DNA of 64,000 nt from contig NZ_JAPNTZ010000001.1 in NCBI RefSeq assembly GCF_026626335.1, positions 806,001 to 870,000 on the forward strand, in the 5' to 3' direction. Position numbers and translations under genes: made by a program. This document shows, in pieces, positions 15,895 through 23,866 of the stretch. Origin of the DNA: Paractinoplanes pyxinae (GTDB lineage: Bacteria; Actinomycetota; Actinomycetes; Mycobacteriales; Micromonosporaceae). The notes beneath the pieces were generated by a model. The model saw only the letters and a program-made list of their open reading frames with translations, did no database searches and had not been told where the DNA came from. Position 1 is the stretch's first letter. Every line of letters starts with the position of its first letter.

Positions 15895-16434
15895 GTGACG
15901 TGCATCGTCGGGATCACGGACGGGCGGACCGTCACCGTGGGCGGGGACTCGGCCGGCAGCGACGGGTGGCACGTCGCGGTGCGCTCCGACTCCAAGGTGT
16001 TCCAGGTGGGCCCGTACCTGATGGGTTTCACGACCAGCTACCGGATGGGTCAACTGCTGCGCTACTCCCTGGACGTCGGCGAGCCCGACAACTGGGACGT
16101 CGACCGGTTCATGGCCACGACCTTCATCGACGCCGTTCGCGAATGCCTGACCAGAGGCGGCTACGCCCGCACGGAGGACGGCCAGGAGCAGGGCGGCCAG
16201 TTCCTGGTCGGCATCCACGGCCGCCTCTACGTCGTCGACAGCGACTATCAGATCGGCCACACGATCTCGGGCTACGCCGCGGTCGGCTCCGGCTACCTTG
16301 TCGCCCTGGGCTCGCTGCACTCCACCGCCAAATCCTCCGCCACAAGCCACGAACGCGCCGTGATGGCCTTGGAGGCGGCAGCCGAACTGACCGAGGGCGT
16401 GCGACCCCCTTTCACCGTGGTGCAAGCCGAGTAG
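15895..16434 (+). CDS. Ntn-hydrolase, proteasome beta-subunit/HslV-like
   Basis: 179 residues. GTG 15895 is preceded by AGGAAGGG. After Met removal the protein begins T-C-I-V-G, and GGDSAG (~residues 19-24) plus SDSKVF (~35-40) align with the Thr1, Asp17 and Lys33 catalytic set of proteasome beta/HslV proteases. The C-terminal half has the helix-strand order of that fold (GYAAVGSGYLVALGSLHS). No ATPase partner is nearby. Stand-alone actinobacterial members of this kind are poorly characterised; peptidase activity is likely but unproven, and Cys2 might take part. Confidence 0.75.
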   Translation: MTCIVGITDGRTVTVGGDSAGSDGWHVAVRSDSKVFQVGPYLMGFTTSYRMGQLLRYSLDVGEPDNWDVDRFMATTFIDAVRECLTRGGYARTEDGQEQGGQFLVGIHGRLYVVDSDYQIGHTISGYAAVGSGYLVALGSLHSTAKSSATSHERAVMALEAAAELTEGVRPPFTVVQAE

Positions 16435-16466
16435 AGGCCGGAAAAGCAGGCGCTCAGACCGCCGGA

Positions 16467-16883
16467 ATGCGGGACGCTGTCGTTGTGGCCGGCCGGTGGA
16501 GCGTCATAGTCGATTGGCTGCAGCGCCACTGCGCGGGCGAGGCGGCGCAGGTGCGGCCGGGCGCCTCCGAGGCGGCGCAGGTGCGGCCGGGCGCCTCCGA
16601 GGCGGTTCTCGCAGCCGCCCAGCGCGAAGTCGGTGTGCCGTTCCCGGCTGACCTGCTGGAGTGGTGGCGGGCGGCAGACGGGATGGAGTGGGCCTTCGAG
16701 CGGGCGGAATGGCCGAGCGTCGGCGCCATGATCGATGAGACCGCGGAGGCCTTGACCACGGGTATTTTCCTGTGGCCGTCGAGGGCCGGCTCGAATGGGT
16801 TCCCGCCGAAGAACTTCGACGAACTGTGGTCAGGCCTCGTCGTACTTCTCCCAGAACTTGGTACGGAGTTTGTGGCGCACTAG
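16467..16883 (+). CDS. SMI1/KNR4 (SUKH)-like protein, possibly truncated
   Basis: 138 residues from ATG 16467. The segment VLAAAQREVGVPFPADLLEWWRAADG has the start of the SUKH fold (LP-x-D/E-L-x-x-x-x-x-x-x-DG). SUKH proteins are often immunity proteins against polymorphic toxins. The usual C-terminal half (a WF/GDG-type region) is not seen: the last ~17 residues lie over the 3' end of the opposing NYN gene, so the frame may be cut short and fused to antisense sequence. An exact 30-bp tandem duplication sits near the N-terminus. Confidence 0.55.
   Translation: MRDAVVVAGRWSVIVDWLQRHCAGEAAQVRPGASEAAQVRPGASEAVLAAAQREVGVPFPADLLEWWRAADGMEWAFERAEWPSVGAMIDETAEALTTGIFLWPSRAGSNGFPPKNFDELWSGLVVLLPELGTEFVAH
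16539..16598 (+). repeat. Two perfect 30-bp tandem repeats in the SUKH-like gene
   Basis: Units 16539-16568 and 16569-16598 are identical, followed by the first bases of a third copy (GAGGCGG). In frame they encode EAAQVRPGAS twice. Exact identity suggests a recent slippage duplication. Confidence 0.9.
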
Positions 16884-17681
16884 TTCGTTCAGATCGATGC
16901 CGCCTCGGCGGTCGGACAGGTCGGTCAGCAGGGCCTTGTCGATGTCCCGGGGGATGGACGGCCGTCCGGCCACGAGTTCGGTCAGGGCCTCGGCGGTGGC
17001 GGACCGGCGGAAGGTGGCCAGGACATTGCTGACTACCGAGTCGATCTGCTCGGTCAAGTCGGCTTGATCCTCGAACATCGTCCCGCCGGGCTCGAGCAGG
17101 GGCGCCGGTTTCGGTCGCGGGCGCCAGCCCTGCACTTCGATCTTCGTGACCGTCTGGTCGATGGTTTCCGGGAAGATGGTTTTGAGGCCGTCGGCGGCGC
17201 GGATCAGGTGGCGGCTGATGGCGTGCGGCTTGTCCGTCGCGTCGGGGACGGCGAGCAGGATCACCTGGACGCCGTGGACCTGGGCCTCCTCGACGGCCTC
17301 GGTCAGGTCGTCGTCGCCCGAGACGAGGATGAAGACGTCGGCGGCGCCGTTGCGGGCGTGCGTCACCAGATCGAGGCCGATGCGCAGGTCGACGCCCTTC
17401 TGCTGGCCCTCCCGGCCGAACCGGCCGAGGCGCAGCTTGACGTTCGACAGTTCGCCGATGAACTGCTGCTGGTTGTCAGGCACGCCGTCGCGCGCGGAGT
17501 CGTACCAGTGCACTCGCAGCACCGGCAGCCCGGACAGCGCTTCAGCCTGCTGGACGAGCGCGTCGATCAGCGACTCGTAGTCGACCTGGATCCCGTTGCG
17601 GAACGACGTCCCGGTCACTCGGACGGCGGTGGCGCTGAGCAGATAACCGACGTCCACATATAGGGAGCACCTGGGCCTCAC
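16830..17681 (-). CDS. NYN-domain (PIN-like) putative ribonuclease
   Basis: 283 residues from GTG 17681. The frame is open upstream, but that part is Pro/Arg-rich and overlaps the divergent gene. LYVDVGYLLSA at the N-terminus carries the first catalytic Asp; GVDLRIGLDLVTHA and FILVSGDDDLTEAVEEAQ supply the other acidic residues of the NYN fold (LabA/YacP type), which usually cleaves RNA with a metal ion. The C-terminal ~100 residues are helical (LTEQIDSVVSNVLATFRRS) and may bind RNA or a partner. Its target is unknown. Overlaps the SUKH-like gene by 54 bp. Confidence 0.82.
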   Translation of the reverse strand: MRPRCSLYVDVGYLLSATAVRVTGTSFRNGIQVDYESLIDALVQQAEALSGLPVLRVHWYDSARDGVPDNQQQFIGELSNVKLRLGRFGREGQQKGVDLRIGLDLVTHARNGAADVFILVSGDDDLTEAVEEAQVHGVQVILLAVPDATDKPHAISRHLIRAADGLKTIFPETIDQTVTKIEVQGWRPRPKPAPLLEPGGTMFEDQADLTEQIDSVVSNVLATFRRSATAEALTELVAGRPSIPRDIDKALLTDLSDRRGGIDLNELVRHKLRTKFWEKYDEA

Positions 17682-17732
17682 GCTCCACAGGATGCCATCA
17701 GCCGGGCACTCCGGTCTGGATAGGCTCGAGTC

Positions 17733-18479
17733 GTGGGGCGTGGTGAGGTCGCTAGGAGCGTGAATCTGCTGGTGGACTTCTGCGCGATGCGGGACGAAAC
17801 GGCCTTGAACAGGGGAGCGGCTGACGTCGCGATTCTGTTCGGGGGCAGCATCCTGGCCGGCGGGGATGTCTTCGCGCGGGCGCTCGAGAACGGGGTGGCT
17901 CAGCGGGCGATGATTGTCGGCGGGCAGGGGCACTCGACCGATGCTTTACGGGCAGCCATGCGGCAGTCGATGGGGTGGGGCGACGTCGACGTCACCGAGG
18001 CTGCGCTTTTCCAGCGTTATCTGCGTGAGCGGCACGGCCTGAACGTCGATCTGCTGGGCACCGAGTCGACCAACTGCGGGAGCAACGTACGGGAAGCCTT
18101 GGACCTTTTAGATGCTCGAGGCGTGCCGCATGAGCGGATTCTGATCGTTCAGGACGCCTCCATGCAGCGGCGTATGGACGCGGGATTCCGATTGCTGGCG
18201 CCGCTGAAGACCGTCGTCAACTATGCCGCTCATCGGACGTACGTTGATGACGCTCTCAATTACCTCGATGCGCCGGCCGGAATGTGGGCGCCCGAGCGCT
18301 ATTTATCGCTTCTCATGGGCGAGATCCCGCGGCTCGCCGACGGCCCGGATGGGTACGGGCCGTCGGGGCGCGGGTTCATCGCCCACGTCGACATACCGGA
18401 CGACGTGTGGCGGGCCTATTCGGCGCTGAGGACGGCCGGTGCGGGCGTGGCCAGGGCGGCCGACCCGAGGTGGGCCTGA
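17733..18479 (+). CDS. YdcF/ElyC/SanA-like DUF218 protein
   Basis: 248 residues from GTG 17733. DVAILFGGSILAGGDVFARA, RAMIVGGQGHSTDALRAA and TESTNCGSNVREALDLL are the conserved blocks of the DUF218 fold. E. coli YdcF is the closest model I recall: a soluble protein without the N-terminal TM helix of ElyC/SanA, reported to bind SAM. No membrane helix is visible here either. Function is unproven. The 3' end overlaps the desaturase gene by 64 bp, tail to tail. Confidence 0.82.
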   Translation: MGRGEVARSVNLLVDFCAMRDETALNRGAADVAILFGGSILAGGDVFARALENGVAQRAMIVGGQGHSTDALRAAMRQSMGWGDVDVTEAALFQRYLRERHGLNVDLLGTESTNCGSNVREALDLLDARGVPHERILIVQDASMQRRMDAGFRLLAPLKTVVNYAAHRTYVDDALNYLDAPAGMWAPERYLSLLMGEIPRLADGPDGYGPSGRGFIAHVDIPDDVWRAYSALRTAGAGVARAADPRWA

Positions 18480-19639
18480 GGCTGCGCGCGACGCCAACGG
18501 GTCGAGACGGCGGGAGCCTTCTTCTCGACCGGGCGGCGGACGGCGGCCTCGCCCCGGTTCGGCAGGGCCAGGCGGAACACCTTGTACCAGGCCGACGCGA
18601 CCTGTTTCGGCAGCGGGCCGCTGACATATGAGAGCCCGTACCGCTGGAACAGGTCCTGGATCTTCGGAGCGATCTCTTTGTAGCGGTTGCTCGGCATGTC
18701 CGGGAACAGGTGGTGCTCGATCTGGTGGGACAGGTTGCCGGTCATCAGGTGCATGGCCTTGCTGCCGCTGATGTTGGCCGAGCCGAGCATCTGCCGCAGG
18801 TACCACTCGCCGCGCGTCTCGCCCTCGATGGACGTCTTCTCGAACGTCTCGACGCCGTTGGGGAAGTGGCCGCACATGATGACCGAGTGGCTCCACAGGT
18901 TGCGAATCAGGTTCGCCGTGGCGTTGGCCGCGATCGTGTGCAGGAACGACGGGCCGGACAGGGCCGGGTGCACCACGTAGTCCTTGAGCACCTGCTTGCC
19001 GATCTTGCGGCGGACGGCCTTGAGCGCGGCCTTGAACTTCGGGTCCTTGCGGCGCTCCTTGGTGGCCAGGTTGCGGCCCAGTTCCAGGTCGTACGCGGCG
19101 ATCCCGTACTCGAAGAAGCAGGCGTTGACGAAGTTGTAGAACGGCTGGCCCAGGTGCGCCGGGTGCCACTTCTGGTCCTCGTCGACGCGCATGATGCCGT
19201 AGCCGAGGTCGTTGTCGCGGCCGATCACGTTCGTGTACGTGTGGTGCAGCTCGTTGTGCGAGTGCTTCCACTGCTCGGCCGGGGAGGCGTGGTCCCACTC
19301 CCACTTCGTCGAGTGGATCTTCGGGTCGCGCATCCAGTCCCACTGGCCGTGCAGGATGTTGTGGCCGATCTCCATGTTCTCAAGGATCTTGGCGATCGAC
19401 AGGCCGGCCGTGCCGACCAGCCAGGCCGGCGGGAACAGCGAGAAGAGCAGCACCCCGCGGCTGCCGAGTTCGAGCCCGCGCTGCCAGGCGATCACCCGCC
19501 GGATGTACGCGGCGTCCTTCTCGCCCCGGCTGGCCATGACCTCGTCGCGGATGGCGTCGAGCTCGACGCCGATCTGCTCGATGTCCTCGGGCATGAGGTG
19601 GGCGATCGGGCTGGTCTTCTGGCGCTGGATCGTGGTCAT
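18416..19639 (-). CDS. Membrane fatty-acid (acyl-CoA/acyl-lipid) desaturase
   Basis: 407 residues. Three His boxes ligate the di-iron centre: HNILHGQWDW, HSHNELHHTY and HQIEHHLFP, with hydrophobic segments before the first (VLLFSLFPPAWLVGTAG) and between the second and third. It introduces a double bond into a fatty acyl chain at the membrane, using electrons from the reductase encoded 51 bp upstream. The pair resembles the mycobacterial DesA3 (Rv3229c) and Rv3230c oxidoreductase. The last ~40 residues are Ala/Pro/Arg-rich and overlap the YdcF-like gene. Confidence 0.92.
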   Translation of the reverse strand: MTTIQRQKTSPIAHLMPEDIEQIGVELDAIRDEVMASRGEKDAAYIRRVIAWQRGLELGSRGVLLFSLFPPAWLVGTAGLSIAKILENMEIGHNILHGQWDWMRDPKIHSTKWEWDHASPAEQWKHSHNELHHTYTNVIGRDNDLGYGIMRVDEDQKWHPAHLGQPFYNFVNACFFEYGIAAYDLELGRNLATKERRKDPKFKAALKAVRRKIGKQVLKDYVVHPALSGPSFLHTIAANATANLIRNLWSHSVIMCGHFPNGVETFEKTSIEGETRGEWYLRQMLGSANISGSKAMHLMTGNLSHQIEHHLFPDMPSNRYKEIAPKIQDLFQRYGLSYVSGPLPKQVASAWYKVFRLALPNRGEAAVRRPVEKKAPAVSTRWRRAQPQAHLGSAALATPAPAVLSAE

Positions 19640-19690
19640 GCAGGGTTCCTTTTCACGCGTTGATCTTGCGATGGCCGGCGACCGGGTTCA

Positions 19691-20761
19691 TCAGGCGTCG
19701 ATCTTGCAGGGGCCGGCGGCGGCCGAGATGCATGTCTGTACGGGGATGCTGTCGCCCGGTTCGGCGACGGTCAGCTGGCCGTCGCGCAGGTCGCGCACGG
19801 CGCCCTCGCGCAGCGGCAGCACACAGCTGAAGCAGATGCCCATGCGGCAGCCGGACGGCATGAGCACGCCGGCCGCCTCGCCCGAGTCGAGCAGCGGCTC
19901 GGAGCCGTCGGTCTCGACCACGGTGCCGGACTGAGCGAAGGTGACCGTGCCGCCACCGCCGCTATTGATGAGCACCGGCCGGAAACGCTCGGTGCGCAGC
20001 AGGTGGCCGGCCTCGGCGTCGGCCCAGTGGGTCTCGAGGTCGTCCAGCATCTCGTTGGGTCCGCAGGCCCAGGTCTGCCGCTCGAACAGGTCGGGCACGA
20101 GCTCGTCGAGGTCGGCCGGCTTGAGGCGGCCGTCGGCCCGGGTGTGCCGCTCGATCAGCCGGATGCGACCTTCGGCGGCCAAAGCGCGCAACTCTGCGCC
20201 GAAAACGACAGCTTCGCGCGTTCCGGCCGAGTGCACGACGACAACATCGGACAACTCGTGCAACGTACTGCGCAACATGCCCATGACCGGGGTGATGCCG
20301 CTGCCCGCGGTCACGAACAGCGCCTTGGCCGGTCGTGGCTCGCACAGCAGGAACTCGCCGGCCGGGACGTCGAGGTGCACGATCGTGCCGCGTTTCATTT
20401 TCCGTACGACGTGAGTGCTCACCACGCCGTCGGGCACCGCGTTGACGGTGATCGTGAAGCGCCCGTCGCGCCGGGTGGGCGGACTGGTGATCGAGTACGA
20501 GCGCCACAGCCGCACGCCGTCGACGTCCACACCGAGGCGGACGTACTGCCCGGGCCGGTGCGCCTGCCAGCCGCGACCGGGCCGGAGCAGCAAAGTGACA
20601 CTGTTATCCGTTTCCGGCCGGACGGCGTCGACCTTGGCCCGCAGCACGTTGGCGTTGCGCAGCGGGGCGACCACGTCGAGGTAGTCCGCGGGCACCACCG
20701 GCGTCGTGATCAGCTCGATGACCCGCCAGGCGCCGGATCGGACGTTGCGTATAACAGCCAC
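19691..20761 (-). CDS. Ferredoxin-NADP reductase-type electron donor for the desaturase
   Basis: 356 residues in three parts: an FAD domain with RSYSITSPP, an NAD(P) domain with VTAGSGITPVMGML and the CGPNEML motif, and a C-terminal plant-type [2Fe-2S] domain with CRMGICFSCVLPL and a last Cys in PVQTCIS. It passes electrons from NADPH to the desaturase, as Rv3230c does for DesA3. First gene of a two-gene operon with the desaturase, divergent from the PucR-type regulator at 20873, which may control it. Confidence 0.92.
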   Translation of the reverse strand: MAVIRNVRSGAWRVIELITTPVVPADYLDVVAPLRNANVLRAKVDAVRPETDNSVTLLLRPGRGWQAHRPGQYVRLGVDVDGVRLWRSYSITSPPTRRDGRFTITVNAVPDGVVSTHVVRKMKRGTIVHLDVPAGEFLLCEPRPAKALFVTAGSGITPVMGMLRSTLHELSDVVVVHSAGTREAVVFGAELRALAAEGRIRLIERHTRADGRLKPADLDELVPDLFERQTWACGPNEMLDDLETHWADAEAGHLLRTERFRPVLINSGGGGTVTFAQSGTVVETDGSEPLLDSGEAAGVLMPSGCRMGICFSCVLPLREGAVRDLRDGQLTVAEPGDSIPVQTCISAAAGPCKIDA

Positions 20762-20872
20762 GTAACAAGAGTCCTACGTCGCGGGAGTAGATTCCTGACC
20801 TACCGAAGTGAAAGTGACCGTATTATTTGTTCACGGGGGACAAGACGCGGCACCTAAACGGGAGAAATTGGT

Positions 20873-22063
20873 GTGACGGAGCCCCTACCAGATGTAAGAA
20901 CTTTTCGACTCTCACCCGAGGTGGTCGCGCCCCTACGGGAACGGCTGCGCCACATCGCGTTGCAGACCATCTATGCCATCACAGCCGAGGTGCCCGCGTA
21001 CGCGGATCCGTTCGCCGGCGAGCTCGGGCCGAAGATCGAGCGGGCCGTCATGGCCGCGCTGGGCACCTTCCTGCAACTTGTGTCCCGGGCGGAGGGTCCT
21101 GACCCGCAGTCACCGCTGGGGCCGGCCCTCGAAGGTGCGTACGCGCTGGGCCGGGGCGAGGCGCGCAACGGCCGCAGCCTCGACGCGCTGCTAGCGGCCT
21201 ACCGGGTCGGCGCGCGCGTCTCGTGGCACGAGATGGCCGCGATCACTCTCGGCACCGGTCAGCCGGCCGCCAACATCGCGCACTTCGCCGAGCTGGTGTT
21301 CGCCTACATCGACCAGCTCTCGGCGGCCAGCGTGGCCGGACACGCCGACGAGCTGGCCTCTTCGGGCCGGGCCCGCCTGCGCCACCTGGAACAACTGACC
21401 CAGGCGTTGCTGGCCGGCGAGCCCGAGCACACGCTGGTGGCGGCCGCCCGGCGGGCCGACTGGTCGCCGCCGCGCACACTGACCGCCGTGCTGGTCCCCG
21501 AGCACACCGCTCGCACTGTGATTGACCTGCTCGATCGCCGCACGCTCGAGCTGAACGAGGCCGGACCGGGCGCGCCCGACTTCGCCGTGCTGCTGGTGCC
21601 GGACGCCTCGCGGGAGGCCCTGCTCGGCCTGCTGCGCGGTCAGGTTGCCGTGGTCGGGCCGGCCCGGCCGTGGCTGGCGGCCAAGGCCTCGTACGACCGG
21701 GCCGTACGCACCTTGCGGATGCCCGGGCGGACCGTCCGCACCGTGATCGACACCGAGGATCACCTGGTCGAGCTGGTGCTGACGGCCGACTCGCAGGCCC
21801 TGGCCGACCTGCGGGCGCGGGTGCTGGCCCCGCTGGCCGACGCCCCCGAGGACTCGGCGGCCAAGCTCGTCGACACGCTGCGGAGCTGGCTGCGGCACCA
21901 GGGCCGGCGCGAAGAGGTGGCGACCGAGCTGTTCGTGCACCCGCAGACGGTCCGCTATCGCATGACCCGCTTGCGACAGCTCTACGGCGACCGCCTGACC
22001 GATCCGGAGTGGATATCCGCTTTGACGATCGCCCTGTCGGCGCCCTCAGAGTTCGCTGTGTAA
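20873..22063 (+). CDS. PucR/CdaR-type transcriptional regulator
   Basis: 396 residues from GTG 20873 (SD GGGAGAA nearby). The C-terminal helix-turn-helix has the family signature ATELFVHPQTVRYRMTRLRQ. The N-terminal ~180 residues are helical with an RsbR-like pattern (LERAVMAALGTFLQL-type helices), and the middle is a degenerate GGDEF-like domain. It lies head-to-head with the desaturase/reductase operon across 111 bp containing a TATTAT -10-like hexamer at 20821 and a GTGA...TCAC pair at 20814-20834, so it likely regulates lipid desaturation (inference). Confidence 0.85.
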   Translation: MTEPLPDVRTFRLSPEVVAPLRERLRHIALQTIYAITAEVPAYADPFAGELGPKIERAVMAALGTFLQLVSRAEGPDPQSPLGPALEGAYALGRGEARNGRSLDALLAAYRVGARVSWHEMAAITLGTGQPAANIAHFAELVFAYIDQLSAASVAGHADELASSGRARLRHLEQLTQALLAGEPEHTLVAAARRADWSPPRTLTAVLVPEHTARTVIDLLDRRTLELNEAGPGAPDFAVLLVPDASREALLGLLRGQVAVVGPARPWLAAKASYDRAVRTLRMPGRTVRTVIDTEDHLVELVLTADSQALADLRARVLAPLADAPEDSAAKLVDTLRSWLRHQGRREEVATELFVHPQTVRYRMTRLRQLYGDRLTDPEWISALTIALSAPSEFAV

Positions 22064-22157
22064 GTACACGGCCGTTGTGCTTGTGGCCGCGAGAGTACAC
22101 AGAGTTCGTTAAGAAGCTCTGCGGAACCGGCCAGGGCGGGCGGCCAGCATCCTCGGC

Positions 22158-23072
22158 ATGAGCGTGATCGAGGTACGGGGACTGACCAAGCGGTACGGGC
22201 CGCAGACAGTGGTGGACGACCTGTCCTTCACCGTCGAGGCGGGGCAGGTGACCGGCTTTCTGGGGCCGAACGGGGCCGGCAAGTCGACCACCATGCGCAT
22301 GATCATCGGGCTGGCCGCGCCGGACCGGGGGACGGCCACGATCGGCGGGCGGAACTATCGCGACCTGGCGGTGCCGCTGGTCGAGGTGGGGGCGCTGCTC
22401 GACGCGGGCGCGGTGCACGGCGGGCGTACGGCCTACGACCACCTGCACGCGTTGGCGGTGAGCAACGGGCTGCCTCGCAAGCGGGTGGATGCGGTGCTCG
22501 CGCGTACGGGAATGGAAGGGGTGGCCGGGAAGCGGGCCGGCGGCTTCTCGCTCGGCATGCGGCAGCGGCTCGGGATCGCGGCGACGCTGCTAGGAGAGCC
22601 GCGGGTGCTGATCTTCGACGAGCCGGTGAACGGGCTCGACCCGGAGGGCATCCGGTGGGTGCGCGATCTGATGCGTTCGCTGGCCGCGGAGGGTCGGGCA
22701 GTGCTCGTTTCCAGTCACTTGATGAGCGAAATGGCGCAGACGGCCGACCACCTGATCGTCATCGGCCGCGGGCGGTTGATCGCCGACACGGCGGTGAGCG
22801 AATTGACGCGTACGAACGGGGAAGGCGCTGTCGTCGTCCGAGTGAGCGATCGTGCACGTTTCGCACAACAGTTGAGCGCCGCCGGGGCGACCGTCCGCGA
22901 CGGGCTGGAGAGCTCGCTCGTCGTGTCCGGCATGAGCGCCGCCGACATCGGCCAGCTGGCCGCGTACCACGGGGTGGCGCTCAGCGAGCTGACACCGCAG
23001 CGGGTGTCGCTCGAGGAAGCGTTCATGGAGCTGACCCGCGACAGCATCGAGTTCTCGGGGGTGGCGGCATGA
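22158..23072 (+). CDS. ABC transporter ATP-binding protein (DrrA/BcrA type)
   Basis: 304 residues. Walker A GPNGAGKST, signature FSLGMRQRLGIA (an LSGGQ variant), Walker B VLIFDEPVNGLDPEG and the switch His in VLVSSHLMSEM are all present. It powers the permease encoded next, whose ATG overlaps this stop (ATGA). This subfamily exports lipids, antibiotics or peptides; the substrate here is unknown. First gene of a five-gene run ending in a two-component system. Confidence 0.92.
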   Translation: MSVIEVRGLTKRYGPQTVVDDLSFTVEAGQVTGFLGPNGAGKSTTMRMIIGLAAPDRGTATIGGRNYRDLAVPLVEVGALLDAGAVHGGRTAYDHLHALAVSNGLPRKRVDAVLARTGMEGVAGKRAGGFSLGMRQRLGIAATLLGEPRVLIFDEPVNGLDPEGIRWVRDLMRSLAAEGRAVLVSSHLMSEMAQTADHLIVIGRGRLIADTAVSELTRTNGEGAVVVRVSDRARFAQQLSAAGATVRDGLESSLVVSGMSAADIGQLAAYHGVALSELTPQRVSLEEAFMELTRDSIEFSGVAA

Positions 23073-23866
23073 GCACGGACGTCGCTCCGCGGGCCGGCTT
23101 CGGCCGCACGCTTCAGGCCGAGTGGATCAAGCTGCGCAGCCTGCGCTCGACCTGGTACACGCTGGCCTGCCTGTTCGTGGTCGGGCTGGGCATCACGATC
23201 CTGAGCTCGAATGCGGCCGGGCAGGCTTGGGAGACGGCCACCGAGGCGGAGAGGCTGGCCTGGGACCCGACCGGGCGCAGCACGATGACGTACATCGTGG
23301 CCCAGCTCATCGTCGGGGTGCTCGGCATCCTCGTGGTGACGTCGGAGTACGCGACGGGGTTGATGGGCACAACGCTCACCGCCATGCCCCGCCGCACGCG
23401 GGTGCTGGCCGCCAAGGTGCTACTGGCCACGGCGGTGGCCTTGGTCGCCGGTGAAGTGCTCATGTTCGCCGCGTTCTTCATCGGCCAGCCGTTGATGGCC
23501 GGCCAGAACGTGCCGACCGCGCACCTGAGCGATCCCGGCGTGGTTCCCGCAGTCATCGCGGGCGGCCTGTATCTAGGCGCGATCGCAGTGCTGGCGATCG
23601 GCCTGGGCGTCCTCATGCGGGCGACGGCCGGGGCGCTGGCCACGCTGGTCGGCATCGTCTTCCTGGTGCCGGCCGTGGCCGGGCTGTTCCCGTCCTGGAT
23701 GTCCGGCGTCTTCGACTTCTGGCCCACGCTGGGCGCGGCGGCCCCGCTGGGAACGGTGCCCGACCCCGACTTCCCGCACCCGTGGCTGAACTTGACCGGC
23801 ATGTGCCTGGCCATAGCCGCAGTGCTGGCGGCTGCGTTCATCGCTTTCCGCCGCCGCGACATCTGA
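23069..23866 (+). CDS. ABC-2 type permease
   Basis: 265 residues with six predicted membrane segments and the characteristic start FGRTLQAEWIKLRSLRSTWY, where the amphipathic coupling helix precedes TM1. The loop SEYATGLMGTTLTAMPRR is typical of ABC-2 exporters working with BcrA-like ATPases. The start overlaps the ATPase stop by 4 nt and its own stop overlaps the next start (TGATG). Confidence 0.9.
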   Translation: MSTDVAPRAGFGRTLQAEWIKLRSLRSTWYTLACLFVVGLGITILSSNAAGQAWETATEAERLAWDPTGRSTMTYIVAQLIVGVLGILVVTSEYATGLMGTTLTAMPRRTRVLAAKVLLATAVALVAGEVLMFAAFFIGQPLMAGQNVPTAHLSDPGVVPAVIAGGLYLGAIAVLAIGLGVLMRATAGALATLVGIVFLVPAVAGLFPSWMSGVFDFWPTLGAAAPLGTVPDPDFPHPWLNLTGMCLAIAAVLAAAFIAFRRRDI

